Positions 1-9,943 of a DNA stretch of 64,000 bases are shown one piece after another; the first letter of the stretch is position 1, and each line of letters opens with the position of its first letter. Location of the stretch: assembly GCA_018136815.1 (NCBI GenBank), contig CM030938.1:186001-250000 (forward strand). The letters run 5' to 3'. This stretch comes from Isochrysis galbana. Lineage: Eukaryota; Haptophyta; Isochrysidales; Isochrysidaceae. The notes under the pieces were generated by a model. It was given only the letters and a program-made list of their open reading frames with translations, was not told the origin of the DNA and searched no databases. The translations under genes were made by a program, and so were the position numbers.

Positions 1-1163
1 AGCATGAGTCCCTCCCATCACGGGTGCATGAAACACAATTCAAGCTCAGGTTGTTTGCACGACGCGAGTCGATCCCAGCACTTCTACGTGCCTTCTTGCG
101 AAAATCAGCTTGCGATGTTTCCGGTGATGGGAAAGATGAGCCGGCTGGTGTGACTTTAGGTTCTGGAAGCGGGAGCTTAGTTGCCGAGCTTCCGTCGGGC
201 GCGCAGATCTCCATCAGATTGCACGTGGAGGGCGGCTCCGATGTACGTGGCGGCGACACTCCGCTCGTCCATTTGACGGTGCAATCTCAGTCAGCCGCGG
301 CTCTGTGGTCAATACGCGCATCTATTCTTCGTCTCTTGATTGAATCCGCCGAAGCGGCCTTCGAGTCACAAGGGCTCACGGAGAACCTCGACCAAGGGGG
401 GGTTAGAGGGGCGGCGATGCCGGCGATGGAAGAGGTGAGTTCGCAGGTCGCTTTTGTTGATTCCATGATGGGCAAGGAATCGAGCTTGGCAGTTCTAATG
501 CGAGGAATCGAATGGTATGGGAGGGTCATCAGTGGTTCCGTATGATAGCAACCCCTTCTGATTTCACGCATGCGCGATGGCTGCATTTGTGCTCGAGAAG
601 TTTCGTGTGGCCCTACCGTGCCTCTATCTTGAGCAGTACCAAGGGAAGTACGCCCGACTGGTCGTTCAAGCGACTCCTCACGTCACGATGCCTCGGTTTC
701 AGGCTCAAGCAATCGTTCCAACACTGCGTAGAGAGCAGCTCACCATCTTGCAGCTTCAGGTGAGCCGTCTGCTTCCTCTCGTGAGGCCTTGGGTGTGCAC
801 ACGAGCACAGGCATGTTTAGGGGGAACTACGAACGGGGCAGCTTCTCGCCACGGCATTGGGTGCCTTGGAAAGCACGATATGTGACGTGCTAATCAGCAT
901 GCCAAGCACATTTGGTTGGGACCGGAAGTTACCACAACCCTCCTCACCCAGGCCCGCCCGCTACCTCGCTGACGACTTGCGAATTGCAGGAACGGATGCA
1001 CCGGCTTTTACAGCTAAGGCGAGAGCTCGATGAGGGGGAGATGGTCTCGCTCACCGACCTTGCTGCAAGTGTCGAGCACTGTAGTTTGGCGGCGCTTGCG
1101 ATACATCAGACACTCCGAAGAGGGCTAGGATGTCCGAGCTTGAAAGTTCCATCAACAGTGTAG
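1..1163 (+). CDS. C-terminal part of a multi-exon gene, tentatively BBS9/PTHB1-like
   Basis: The frame is open from the window edge, so the 5' end is missing. Predicted exons are 1-434, 598-759, 821-886 and 990-1163 (stop). Donors are gtgagt, gtgagc and gtgcta; acceptors are ctcgag, tttag and ttgcag. All junctions are phase 0, and the last exon encodes a helical segment, ERMHRLLQLRRELDEGEMVS. The stretch VQSQSAAALWSIRASILRLL followed by an FESQG motif resembles, from memory, the IQSEQFEDLW...FEKQG region near the C-terminus of the BBSome subunit BBS9. BBSomes carry membrane cargo in cilia, which would fit a flagellate. Later exons match that family only weakly, and the second and third acceptors are uncertain. 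If the BBS9 reading is wrong, this is an unknown helical protein. Confidence 0.4.
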
Positions 1164-1344
1164 CCCAAACGGACTTGCTATGCGTGAGTAGCGGGAGCAC
1201 TATAGCGATTCGGGGCACACACCCGGTAAGGACTAAGAATAAAATTCTTAACATTCTCACCGCGCACGCGGCTCTAGACCCACGGTACTTTCACGCACGG
1301 GTTTTGAGCCCCGAACTCCCCCGCCCCTTCCCCCCCCGACATTT

Positions 1345-2178
1345 CAACTAAGTTTATACTTGGTCGCCATGGAGCGCGCCGGCGCTCCGCCCTCCTCTCC
1401 TTCGGGCCCCCCGCCGCGGGCGCCCCACCAGTGCCCATGGAGTCGTCGCAGGCGAAGCGACCGCGTCCACCAGCAGAAGCCGAGCAGGTGAGCGCGACTC
1501 CCATCGCACCACACGGCCCGTGGCCCGGCCACACCACCCACATCAGCCATGCTGGCCACCCCCATGGAGGGCAGCAGGCTGCGGACCACATCAGACTCAC
1601 ACCAGACCAAAAGCAAGACCAACCCATCGGGCATGCCTCATGGCAGAGGCCTCTCTCACCCTGGTGACGGTCGCGCCGCCCCGGCGGCGCGGCCCGAGAC
1701 CGGGTGGCAGCTTTAGCCTCGTGGCGAAAGCGCTCGGTCTCGCCGAGAGGCTCGCCTAAAGCGGAGAGCTACTCCGCTCCAATCGAATACAAGAGCACGG
1801 GCTCCTAGAGGCCAACTCACAACTCAGGGGGGCCAGGGTGCAGAGGAGCGCCTTGGGCTGGGCCCTGGTCTCCCCTGCCTCTCCCTCGCTAGCGCTCCTG
1901 AGCCTCAGGGGCCCCCACTCTGCACTTGTCTGCCTGTCGCCCAGGGGCCAGGGGGGGGGGGGGTTGGAGCGATGGGCTGGCCACGACATGCCAGGACCAG
2001 GACGCGCGAGGCAGGCAAGCCTGCCAGGGAGAGAGTGGGTCAGCAGGGCAGTGTGCTCCTGGCAAGCCATCAGGCATGCCAGGAGCATGGGTGGTTCCTC
2101 CCCCATGGCAGGGGAGGAGTGGAGAGAGGGGGGGAATCGTGCCCCCCCCCATGGGCGAACTAAGTATAAACTTAGTTG
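1345..2178. repeat. GC-rich repeat of the CAACTAAG family with two outward-facing heads
   Basis: The left end begins CAACTAAGTTTATACTTGGT and runs into CGCCATGG. The right end is the near-inverse, ending AAGTATAAACTTAGTTG after a CCCATGG box. The left head carries a short open frame starting at the ATG at 1369 (MERAGAPPSS...). The right half (about 1830-2178) is the reverse complement of the start of the element at 10266. The same head occurs at 5972-5999, 10088-10123, 10266 and 55470-55492, with a variant at 23501-23527. This is either two copies joined tail to tail or an element with terminal inverted repeats. No target duplication was found here. Confidence 0.6.
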
Positions 2179-2572
2179 AGTTTGCAGCGTGAAAAAAGTA
2201 GGTGGTCCGCGGCCGCGTGTGCGGTAAGAATATTAAATACGACTACAAGTAATTTTAAAATTTTGTCCGTTTATCATTCCATGCTAACGGCAAAAATATC
2301 GAGGGATGGCGGTCACGAAAATTTTTTGATTGTGTTGCCCAAGCATTGGTGAGAGAACAAGGGCAGAAAGCAATCTGGACTTGTTGCCGTGCCGCATCAC
2401 TCTTTTCTCACATGCAATATGGTGGATTGACAGCACGAGGAAGGGATAAGTACAGCGCCATACTTCTGATCGCGAGGTACAATTGCATGCATCAAGTCTC
2501 GATTCAGCGGTAAAGCGGTCTCCAAGCGCATATATGAGCATTGAAGTCACCGGTCGACAGCTGAGATGTGCC
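2179..2572. other. Intergenic, AT-rich spacer
   Basis: This stretch lies between the repeat and the stop codon of the UBZ4-PAH gene, so it is the likely 3' UTR and terminator of that minus-strand gene. An AT-rich tract sits near 2230-2270. I see no coding or repeat signal. Confidence 0.4.
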
Positions 2573-4103
2573 CTACGTCTTGCCGACAGATTTCGCCCGA
2601 CTTTCCTTCGGCAAAAGCACGTGCACGTATTTGAGATCCAGGCAAGAGTTTGGCACATATTGCATGAATTCACGCCAAAGATCGGTGTCAGATAAAAGGA
2701 TCTGCCGCATGCGGTCATACATCTGCAGGTGGGAATGGAAGTCTGATCTAGCAGTGTGCGATCAAGCGGTGTGCCTCCGGGCAAGGCACACAGCTGATGA
2801 CTCACATCAGTAGAACACAGCAGGACAAGCAATGATTCTATAACGCGTACCTTAGTGAGTGCAAGAACGGGTTCCTCCTCAGTGCCATCAGGAGGCAAAG
2901 ATTGAAGATCCCTCTCCATAGCTGAGAGTGCGGCGTACATCTCATTTAATTTTTTGGGTCGGTCACCAAACCGATCAACGAGACGGCTGACAAAAGCAGC
3001 CGAAAGCTGGTCTGTGTGCTCTTGAGTCACCGACTCAGGGTTCTCATGACAGCGGTAGTAGCCCTGTAAAGATCGCGGAAGCTTCTCGATACGATAGCCC
3101 TCTGGCAAGAAGGTACTGAACTGGTGAAGTAAAGTTCTGTGGCTACTGAGAACCGGTGCCACTTCACGCATCAGCGCCACCGCATCGGACCTACGTCACA
3201 GGTGCATCAGTGTCGGCGTGGACTTGCAGCGCGAATGCACGGCGGCGCAGGAAGCACAAATGCTCACCTTCCCTCGTGGTAATCGAGTATCGCGCGTGTA
3301 AAGCACTGCAGTTTGTGCGGTTCCGACTGCAAGGCCTCACGCACACTCTCCAAGAAGGCGTCCTCTCCTGCCCCATGTGCCTCCTCAGCATCCCGCTTGA
3401 GCGCCCGTCCGTTGGCGGTGCCACTGCCTCCACGGGCTGGTGATCCACTGGCCTTTGGGATCCTATCAGAAGTGCCCGAGCCTACTTGAGGCAATGATGC
3501 GAGAAGGGTGCTCGCTGCTGGCCTCGGGGTCTTATTGCTGCTGCTGTGGACTTCAGTGTGGCTCGACGGCTCTGGGAGTGGACGAGCTTGGCTGCGAAAC
3601 TCGAAACCGTCGATGATGTCGACATCCAAGTGGATTGGAGGCCCTGACGGCGCCCTGCGGCTGCCGTTGCTGGTCCGCGCTCTGGACTGTCGCCTGTGCT
3701 GCTGGCGCACCAGAGAAGAGTCTGCACCTGAAGTGGGGGGGGCTGCGGTGAAGGGGTGGGGGGAGGGGTTTGAGAGAGTCAGTAGATGACGAGATACGCG
3801 TGAGCTCAAGTAGAGAGAGCTGTCGATGGGTCGCGCAAAGACTTCCCCATCCGGAGGTACGCCCGCGTAAACCGCCCCTTCCACCCCTCCCCCTCTTCCT
3901 GCAGAGCACGCACCGCCGGCGGCCAGCGGCCTGTCCTGCTTCGATGCACACTGGTCTGCGTGGGCCTGAATGAGGTCGTAGGTGAAGAGCTTGCCGCAGA
4001 TGGGGCAGTTCACACCCGTACAGACGCGCCGGTATCGTGACTGCCGCGACGGAGGCTGCGCTGTCCCCTTCCGCTCCATTGTGGACGAGGGGCCGGCGTC
4101 CAT
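2573..4103 (-). CDS. UBZ4 zinc finger + PAH (Sin3-type) domain protein
   Basis: There are three exons: 4103-3268, 3190-2851 and 2722-2573 (TAG). Introns are 77 and 128 bp with GT-AG borders, and exon lengths sum to 442 codons in frame (441 aa). Residues 33-52 (CPICGKLFTYDLIQAHADQC) fit C-x2-C-x11-H-x3-C, a Rad18-type UBZ4 ubiquitin-binding finger. Residues about 247-315 form a paired amphipathic helix: FLESVREALQSEPHKLQCF, the splice junction, then LLHQFSTFLPEGY. This is the Sin3/PAH pattern. The middle is low-complexity and basic/Ser-rich. The third exon starts MYDRMRQILLSDTDLWREFM and is helical. UBZ4 proteins act in ubiquitin-directed DNA repair, while PAH domains bind short helices of transcription or telomere factors. 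A nuclear repair or chromatin adaptor is inferred. I do not know this domain pair from a named family. Confidence 0.75.
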
Positions 4104-4440
4104 TCGCTTGTACGCGCGCTCGGAGGCCAGGGGCGGAGAAACCAGGGCAGAAGGGGAGAGGAGGGGGAGGGTGTTTAGTGTTAGTGTTTAACCGCAGTTG
4201 TTTTGTAGGATGGAGTTTTCTAGTCCGAGGGGTGACGTCATCGGTACATCGGTAGCGGAGCTACGTCATTGGTCTGTCGCGCGAGCTAGCCCTCCATGGT
4301 AACTCTGATCTATGTTGCTCTTCTCACAGTCACTGGGCCCCACATAGGTTGGGCCAAACATGGTACCCCCGCCGAGAGGGTTTCGTATTGTAAAGCATGC
4401 AGCATGCCTTGAGAACCAACGTCCAACGTCGCTCGCCGCA
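4104..4440. promoter_or_regulatory. Upstream region of the UBZ4-PAH gene
   Basis: This 5' flank of the minus-strand gene is purine-rich near the start (4140-4180). No TATA box or clear motif was recognised. It ends where the dispersed repeat at 4441 begins. Confidence 0.25.
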
Positions 4441-4535
4441 CAAGAGTTAGAGTTAGGGCGGTCATACAGCATACAGCATACAGCTAATTTTATATTTTAA
4501 TTTTTACTTCTGCTAAGGGTGAAAATTGACCAAAG
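4441..4535. repeat. Dispersed repeat end shared with the right window edge
   Basis: The motif gagttagggcggtca, an AT-rich run and then taagggtgaaaat recur as gagttagggcgatca ... taagggtgtaaaaat at 63929-64000. The order and spacing match, so these look like ends of the same repeat family. The element type is unknown. Confidence 0.4.
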
Positions 4536-4589
4536 ATTGAGGATTCATTACGAGATTTTTGGATACGGTGACCGGATAGGTGTAACTAG

Positions 4590-5110
4590 CATATAAAAAA
4601 ACTTCTTCTTCTTCTTCTTAACATAGTCTCGCCGCGCGCGCGACCCTGCACAGCATCATTAATGCAGATGCGGCCACGCCCGCTTCCCTTATCCCCTCTC
4701 CACCTGCCTTGCGGCTCGTCCCCTGGTGCTCTACCTAGGGGCTAGGTGCAGTAGGTTTCCAGTGGCAGACGGAGTGTGCCGATTCCCGATGGCCTGTCTC
4801 TCTCCTTCCTCCTTCCTCTTTCGCCATCGGGCTACCAGCTGTTGCGTGTTGCGTGTTTGTTTCCTAGTTTCCTCTTTTTGTTGGGTGTCGGGCTTCTGCG
4901 GTTTAGTATGTCCGTGGGGGGCCGTCCGGTGAGGAGCGGTTCGCGGCGGAGGTCCGCGCGATCAGGAAAGACGTTCCTGCTTCATTTGAGATTGAGAGCT
5001 TGCGCTATTAATTTGAGTTAGATTCGTGTTCATGACTCATGACTAGGGCTCCTTCGTCGTTGGTCGTAAATAAAGTCGGAAAGATCGGGGTGCTGAGTTC
5101 TCGTGGGGAC
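4590..5110 (+). repeat. Dispersed repeat, family 2 (copy 1)
   Basis: It starts after an (ACTTCTTCTTCTTCTT)-like run with ctcgccgcgcgcgcgacc. It continues through ccacctgccttgcggc, gctacctaggggct and gccatcgggcta blocks. The same ordered blocks occur at 19022-19480, with partial copies at 5170-5305 (reverse) and 11250-11440. The end resembles the later copy around gtcgttg...ggggacttg. No ORF longer than about 80 codons is convincing, so it is likely a non-autonomous retroposon or a degraded UTR. Confidence 0.5.
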
Positions 5111-5169
5111 TTGATCTTCGGTTTCCTACCTTGGGCAGCCTTGCTCGTACGTGCGGTCGAGGGCATTTA

Positions 5170-5305
5170 TAAAAAAAACAACCAAACCTGAGGTTGCATC
5201 CTCTTGCCGCAAGGCGGGGAATGAGGGTGAGGAAGGGAAGGGGGCGTGGCTACGAGTATGTGATTCAGTGCCACGGGTGAGGCGAGAATATTAAAAGGTT
5301 TTTTT
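5170..5305 (-). repeat. Family 2 repeat fragment, reverse orientation
   Basis: In reverse complement this reads ccttttaatattctcgcctcac, then ggcactgaatcacatactcg, then a pyrimidine-rich tract ending in ccgcaagagg. It matches 11250-11345 (ccttttaatgttctcgcct...). It directly abuts the transposase remnant downstream. Confidence 0.5.
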
Positions 5306-5334
5306 TTCTCAAGAGCAAGGACAAGAATGACACC

Positions 5335-5682
5335 ATGGAGAAGCGGCTCCAAGACGTGCTCAAGGCTCTGCGGCTCCGCGGCAAGCAACACGGTCCCGAC
5401 ATTGTTTTCCTTCGGCAAGTGCCCAACTTCCGCCGGACACCAACGCTTGCGACCTGGGATTCTTCAAGTCGATCGACTCGCGTCTCCCGAAGCGTCGCGA
5501 CTTCAATTTGGACCGCTTTATTTATTCAACAGTGCCTCGAATCTTTTCGTGCTTACCCTCCAGAGAAGTTGAATGCTTTGTTTGATACCAAGTCTCGTGT
5601 GTTGTTGTCCATTGTGGAGGTAGAGGGTGGGAATGATTACGCCCTCCCGCATCGTCGTGACGTTGTTCCTGACAGTGAATAG
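5335..5682 (+). pseudogene. Tc1/mariner-like transposase, C-terminal remnant with frameshift
   Basis: Two frames together carry a C-terminal DDE transposase pattern. One frame gives NACDLGFFKSIDSRL (near 5440-5490), like the N-x-x-DLGFF-x-SL block of Tc1/mariner-related enzymes. The other gives CLESFRAYPPEKLNALFDTK followed by a GGNDYALPH end, like the family's S/A-W-E-A-x-P-x-x-K-L ... GDNxYKLPH C-terminus. The frame switch near 5430-5530, and the lack of an N-terminal half (a family 2 repeat sits there), mean it is not functional. This is a family call by motif only. Confidence 0.55.
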
Positions 5683-5879
5683 AGGCCATTTTTGGACACG
5701 TCGTAAGTAGCTTTAGATTTTTGTGAACATCCTCAACTAAGGTACCTCATTAAGCCAGCATGTACCCTGTCCAGAGCCTAGCCTTCTGTGGCGTGCCCAT
5801 CCTTCTCCAGGCGCCGGCCTTGCTTCCCAAAGGCTCTCTGACATCTCAGTTTTGGAACGGAGGTAGTAATAAATTATAA

Positions 5880-5999
5880 ACGGACTATGGACATTTGATG
5901 GCTCAACTTGAATTATGTCCCATATCCGACGGAACGCGACATTGAGTGGGGGAGGGGACGAGGCGCGTCCCCCATGTGAACTTAGTATAAACTTAGTTG
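5880..5999 (-). repeat. Mini inverted-repeat element plus a CAACTAAG head
   Basis: Positions 5886-5924 contain tatggacat ... atgtcccata, a short inverted repeat related to the copy at 59012-59079. Immediately right, 5972-5999 is a reverse-oriented CAACTAAG head (aacttagtataaacttagttg preceded by cccatg). The rest of the stretch 5683-5999 shows no gene. Confidence 0.45.
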
Positions 6000-6184
6000 G
6001 CCTTTAGCGAACCTAGCATAGTCTGTCAACCCCTCCTACCCGCAACAATCAGCCAGCGCTCTCGGCACTTGGCTACGGGGCCTCTCACATCCCTACGTCT
6101 TCGTTCCGTCTTGTACTCTCTACCAGCCGATGCCTACGATTTGCCATGGGCGGCAGTTGTGCACAGAGCATGTGTGCAAGTGGC

Positions 6185-6237
6185 CAAGGGATGCACTATG
6201 CCACACTCCGTCAAGGGATGCACTATGCCACACTCCG
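6185..6237 (+). repeat. 27-bp tandem duplication
   Basis: The unit caagggatgcactatgccac acactccgt-like (27 bp) occurs twice back to back. It lies 60 bp beyond the COG7 stop, in the probable 3' UTR. The two units are identical over 26 bases, so the duplication is recent. Confidence 0.75.
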
Positions 6238-6299
6238 AAGCACCGAAGCTTGCGCCCCTGTCACCATCCTCATACACACAAGGCATCTCGGTGCGGTCA

Positions 6300-9135
6300 T
6301 TAGGCGCCGCCTCGTTTCGCCACGACTACTTCTGCTATGCTTGGTGGCAAGGCCGTAACCTGTGCGGCTGCCGCGCGGAGCACATCCAGCTCGCATACCA
6401 ACAAGGATTCAAGCTCGGCGAAAGCCTGCTGCCTGGGCAACGAAAGGCCTGCGAAGAAGATATTGCCCAGGTATGAGACGTCGGCTGCCAGTTGCTTGGC
6501 GCCCCACTGAGAGAGCGCCGGAAGGGTTGAAATTTTTTGGAGGAGCAAGGCGGCTGTCTGATGCGCTACAGCCTCCATCCACACCACCACGTGCTCGCGC
6601 TCCGGCTCGAGCTCGAGGTTCCCAGCGCTAGTTGGCATAGTACTATCGGCGCCGATGCTAGATGTTCCTGAGGTGATTCCCAATGCAGACGCGTCTGGAC
6701 GGAGGTCAGGGTGGAGTTGTTGCAGTGCAGCACCTTCGGCGAAGGGCTCCAAGACGAGGTAGAGACCCAGAAGATGTTCTCCCACTCGTGTGATGTAGGC
6801 CTATCCAACAAGGCAAGTGGAAGATGATCGGGTCGGATAAAAAAGCGCCCCACGGGCTGCCCGTGATGCAAGGTGCCGGAGGGTGGAGCGAGGGGACAAG
6901 CCGGGGCTCTGAGCGAGACGTGCGTTCGTCGAACACGCGTAGCTCGCGGATCACAATCTAGCCCTCGGGCCATGGCACAAAGCATCATTCAAGAAAAAGC
7001 AAGGGGGTCACCTTTGGTGTGGCTGAGAATGCGAGCAGTGCCGCCCGCGCCGCTTCATCGGCATGGGCTCCCTCGCCGTCTACACAGCCCATGCTAGGAA
7101 GCCCGTCACTCCAATCGGATTTCATCTCTGAGCTTCCCATCGAATCGATCGCCTCTCGTATCGGCGCCACAAGCAGGCACAACGCTAGACGCTGGACTTC
7201 GCGCAGGAGCACCTTCATGGCATCCGTGGAAGTCCCAAACTGGCTGCGAAAATCATGAGCCGCCCCGTCGCTCGAGAGTCTTTCAGCCGCGTCACGTTGC
7301 ACCGGGCTGCACAACCCCTTCTGCAAATGAGCGGCGGCGCTTCGTAACACCTCGCTCGTCATATCCTCGCGGGCTTGTTCCAGCTTCAAGCGCAACCCAT
7401 GTAGCGAGCGCAGTAAGCGCAGTGTTTGTCGTGTGATTGCTCTGACAGCATCGACCGAGTTCCAGACCGCCTCCTCCCCTTCGTCACTGTCGTCGTCGTC
7501 CGCTGCATTTGTCACAACAATAGAAGCTCCTCCAGGCCGCAAAAACTCGGTAGAGTTGCAGAAGGCTTCGACTGGCAGCACAGCTGAGCGTATTTTCGAG
7601 AGGAAATCGGCTGTGAAACTATCTGCCCACCGAATTAGAGGTCGTGCACCGAGAGGCCCACAAAAAGACATCAAGCGGCGCACCGTTGACACTTGTGCTT
7701 CGATCATTGAAGGAGATATGGTGGAGGCGCTCGCGGCAATAGCCCGAAGGCGTTCGGATGTCTCTCTTTGGCTCGACACTGGAGAGGTCATCGGGGACTT
7801 GTCGTCGACAGAACAGAGGATCGGCGCAAGAATAGAGGCGGCACGCTGCTGAACCGCAACGAACGGAGCGACGAACGCCTCCTGTAGTGGCGCTAGTGGA
7901 ACGGTAGTTCCCTCTGGTTGGCCATCTCCGTTTGATTGGAAGGCGTCAGCACTCGTTCTTGAGATGTCCGACAAAACAGCCTTACTCGTCAGAGTAAACT
8001 CGTCCCTCACCAACTCCGCGGCTGAGGTCGCTCTGTCCAACGCGTGCTGAAGCGAAGCCAGCAGCGTCTCACAAGAAGAGACGTTGATCGACTCAATGTG
8101 CCCACCCTCAACGCAAGAGAGAAGTGCACCCTCGATTGGCTGTTCCAGAGTAGATAGTGCGTTGCGCAACATTGACGCAATGAGTGAACTTGCCTCTCCA
8201 CTTCCAACCGCACGCGAAAGCCAAGCAAGCTCAGATCGTACCTTCTCGCTCAGCATAGCCAAAAAGTCTCCCACCCTAGTGCACACCGCCTTGGAGTTTC
8301 CACCAAATCCGCGCGATGTGGAATTCCATTGCTCGTAAATGGGACCCTGCGCGCATTCCACGTAGCAGTCGCGTACGGCAGAGGCGTGGCCGAGCTGCTG
8401 CAACGTCGCAGCATGCCGCATCACCTCATCCGGCTGTTGATTGCAGATCGCCTCGAGAAGTGCAGGACGTAAGCCCTCCTCTAGTTTCCTGGCCAAAGCC
8501 TCAGCACGCGCAGGAGCATCCAAAAGCAATCGTGCGGCATTTGCATCAGGCGTAGCCAACTTCATCCTCGCCTCAGAGAGAGAGGAGGCCGCGGCTGAAG
8601 ATTCGCCGCGAGTGAAACTCCGTTCAGCGGCGGTGAGTGCACGAGAGACCTGCACTGCGTCCTTGAGCATTAATGAAGCTGCCGACAAGCGGTCCTGAAA
8701 CTCGACGACCTCGCGTATGTGCCGGACGGCGGATGCCGAGCTGGACTCAATGACAGCGGCCTGGTCGAGTAGAGCTGAGAGCTCAACGTGCGCGGCCCGC
8801 GTCTGCTCCTGTGCTGACTTGACGTCGGCTGCCACTCCAGGCGCTGCCTCGCTGAGGCTGCGTGCCATGTCGCCCACTGTTACCTCGATGTCGGCCGCCT
8901 GGAGCTGGAGCTTGGTGAGGAGCACGGAGATGCGCACATCGAGTGGTTCGTCCGATTCGTCCGCTCGCAGGCTCCGGTTCACCCACGCGATCGGAGAGAA
9001 ACCGGCGGAGCCGAAGGCCATCGGCGCGTCGGCCATCACTCGCGCTCGGCGCGCCGCCGACACTCCCAGCTCCTGCCTCGTTCGGAAATACCTTTGTGAG
9101 AAGGGACTCCAAGTCCCCATGTGCCTTGGTGCCAT
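6300..9135 (-). CDS. COG7: Conserved oligomeric Golgi complex subunit 7
   Basis: There are two exons, 9135-7012 and 6800-6300, with one 211-bp GT-AG intron in phase 0; the product is 874 aa. Recognition rests on the N-terminal FSPIAWVN ... LTKLQLQAADIE block, the FSATPK|AYITRVGEHLLGLYL block that spans the splice, and the C-terminal AKQLAADVSYLGNIF ... VAKRGGA block. All are in COG7 order. COG7 belongs to lobe B of the eight-subunit COG tether, which captures retrograde vesicles at the Golgi and maintains glycosylation enzymes there. The product is about 100 residues longer than animal COG7, through Ser/Asp-rich inserts such as DDDDSDEGEEAVW. Met34 (9036), just before the conserved start, is a likely alternative initiator. 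Confidence 0.9.
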
Positions 9136-9364
9136 GGTTCTAAAGGTTTTTACCGAAGGGGCCCCCAGCCAGGAAGCCCGCCAGCAAGCCCAAGCCGCCG
9201 AGGGGCCACTACACAGTCCATGCCCGCGATACGCGCGCAGAACAGCGGGCGCGCGTCGTCGAAGACGTGCGCACAGCAGCCGCGCACTGCCGCTCGCACA
9301 GCGTTGGCGATCGTCGCTGTGGACTGGTTGCGTGTGCCAAGCCTTCTGTGGTCTGTGGTCTGTG

Positions 9365-9427
9365 GGTGATGTGTTTGAAGTGGAGGTGTTTGTCTCTGTG
9401 TTTTAGCAGGGGGTGGGTGTAGAGTTT
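9365..9427 (-). pseudogene. Conserved 21-residue peptide block, copy 1
   Basis: Translates to KLYTHPLLKHRDKHLHFKHI plus T. The copy at 21678-21742 on the plus strand gives KLYTLPLLKHTDKHPHFKHI plus T. Eighteen of 21 residues agree, although many third codon positions differ. This suggests a coding origin in a repeat family rather than a chance DNA repeat. Confidence 0.5.
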
Positions 9428-9439
9428 TGCCACGTGTTT

Positions 9440-9943
9440 TCACTCGTCGTGGGTTAAGTCTAGCTTTCGAGCCCACGCTTCTCGTGCCGGCTGGGGCTTA
9501 GCGCAGGGGCCGTTCTCCATAAGTTCTCGCGTTATGTCGGACACGGTGACTTGGTCTAGTTGTTTCTTCTCGTTGAGTGAGTATTCGTCCGCTAGCGGGT
9601 ATTCTAGGTGTTTCGGGCCTTTCAGTCCGTTTTCCCATTTAGCGGGAGTGTGGTAGTGTTTCTCCTGGCCCGGTTTTGCTACCTCGGTGGTGTCTGTAAT
9701 TTCGCCTAGGTAGTTGGTGTTCGTGTAGACCCAAACGTTATTCATTCTAGTGATATATAAGCGTCGTTTTCGGTTTTCGGAGACCCTGGTCTCTCTAGGT
9801 GCGTCTTCTGTCGATGTTGTGTCGCTAGGCTCTTCTGATCGTGCTGCAGCGGGGCGGGCCGGTTTGGGTGGCGGGGTCTCCCTCGCTTCGTCTAGGTCTA
9901 GGAGACGCGAGGCGTGTTGTACTACGCGCTCCCACGAGTTTAG
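9440..9943 (-). pseudogene. Unidentified ORF of the CAACTAAG element
   Basis: An open frame of about 165 codons; the first Met is at 9745 (101 aa from there). The upstream part is Pro/Arg-rich (DEARETPPPKPARPAAARS). The Met-started part, MNNVWVYTNTNYLGEITDTT onward, has mixed charge and Tyr/Trp residues typical of a folded domain. A cttatatatc stretch precedes the Met. I do not recognise the family. The preceding and following frames also carry protein-like text, so frameshifts probably split one longer polypeptide. Confidence 0.4.

Noticed and set aside
8717-9406. 229-codon plus-strand frame antisense to COG7
   Set aside because: The minus-strand COG7 frame is clearly coding here, with family motifs.
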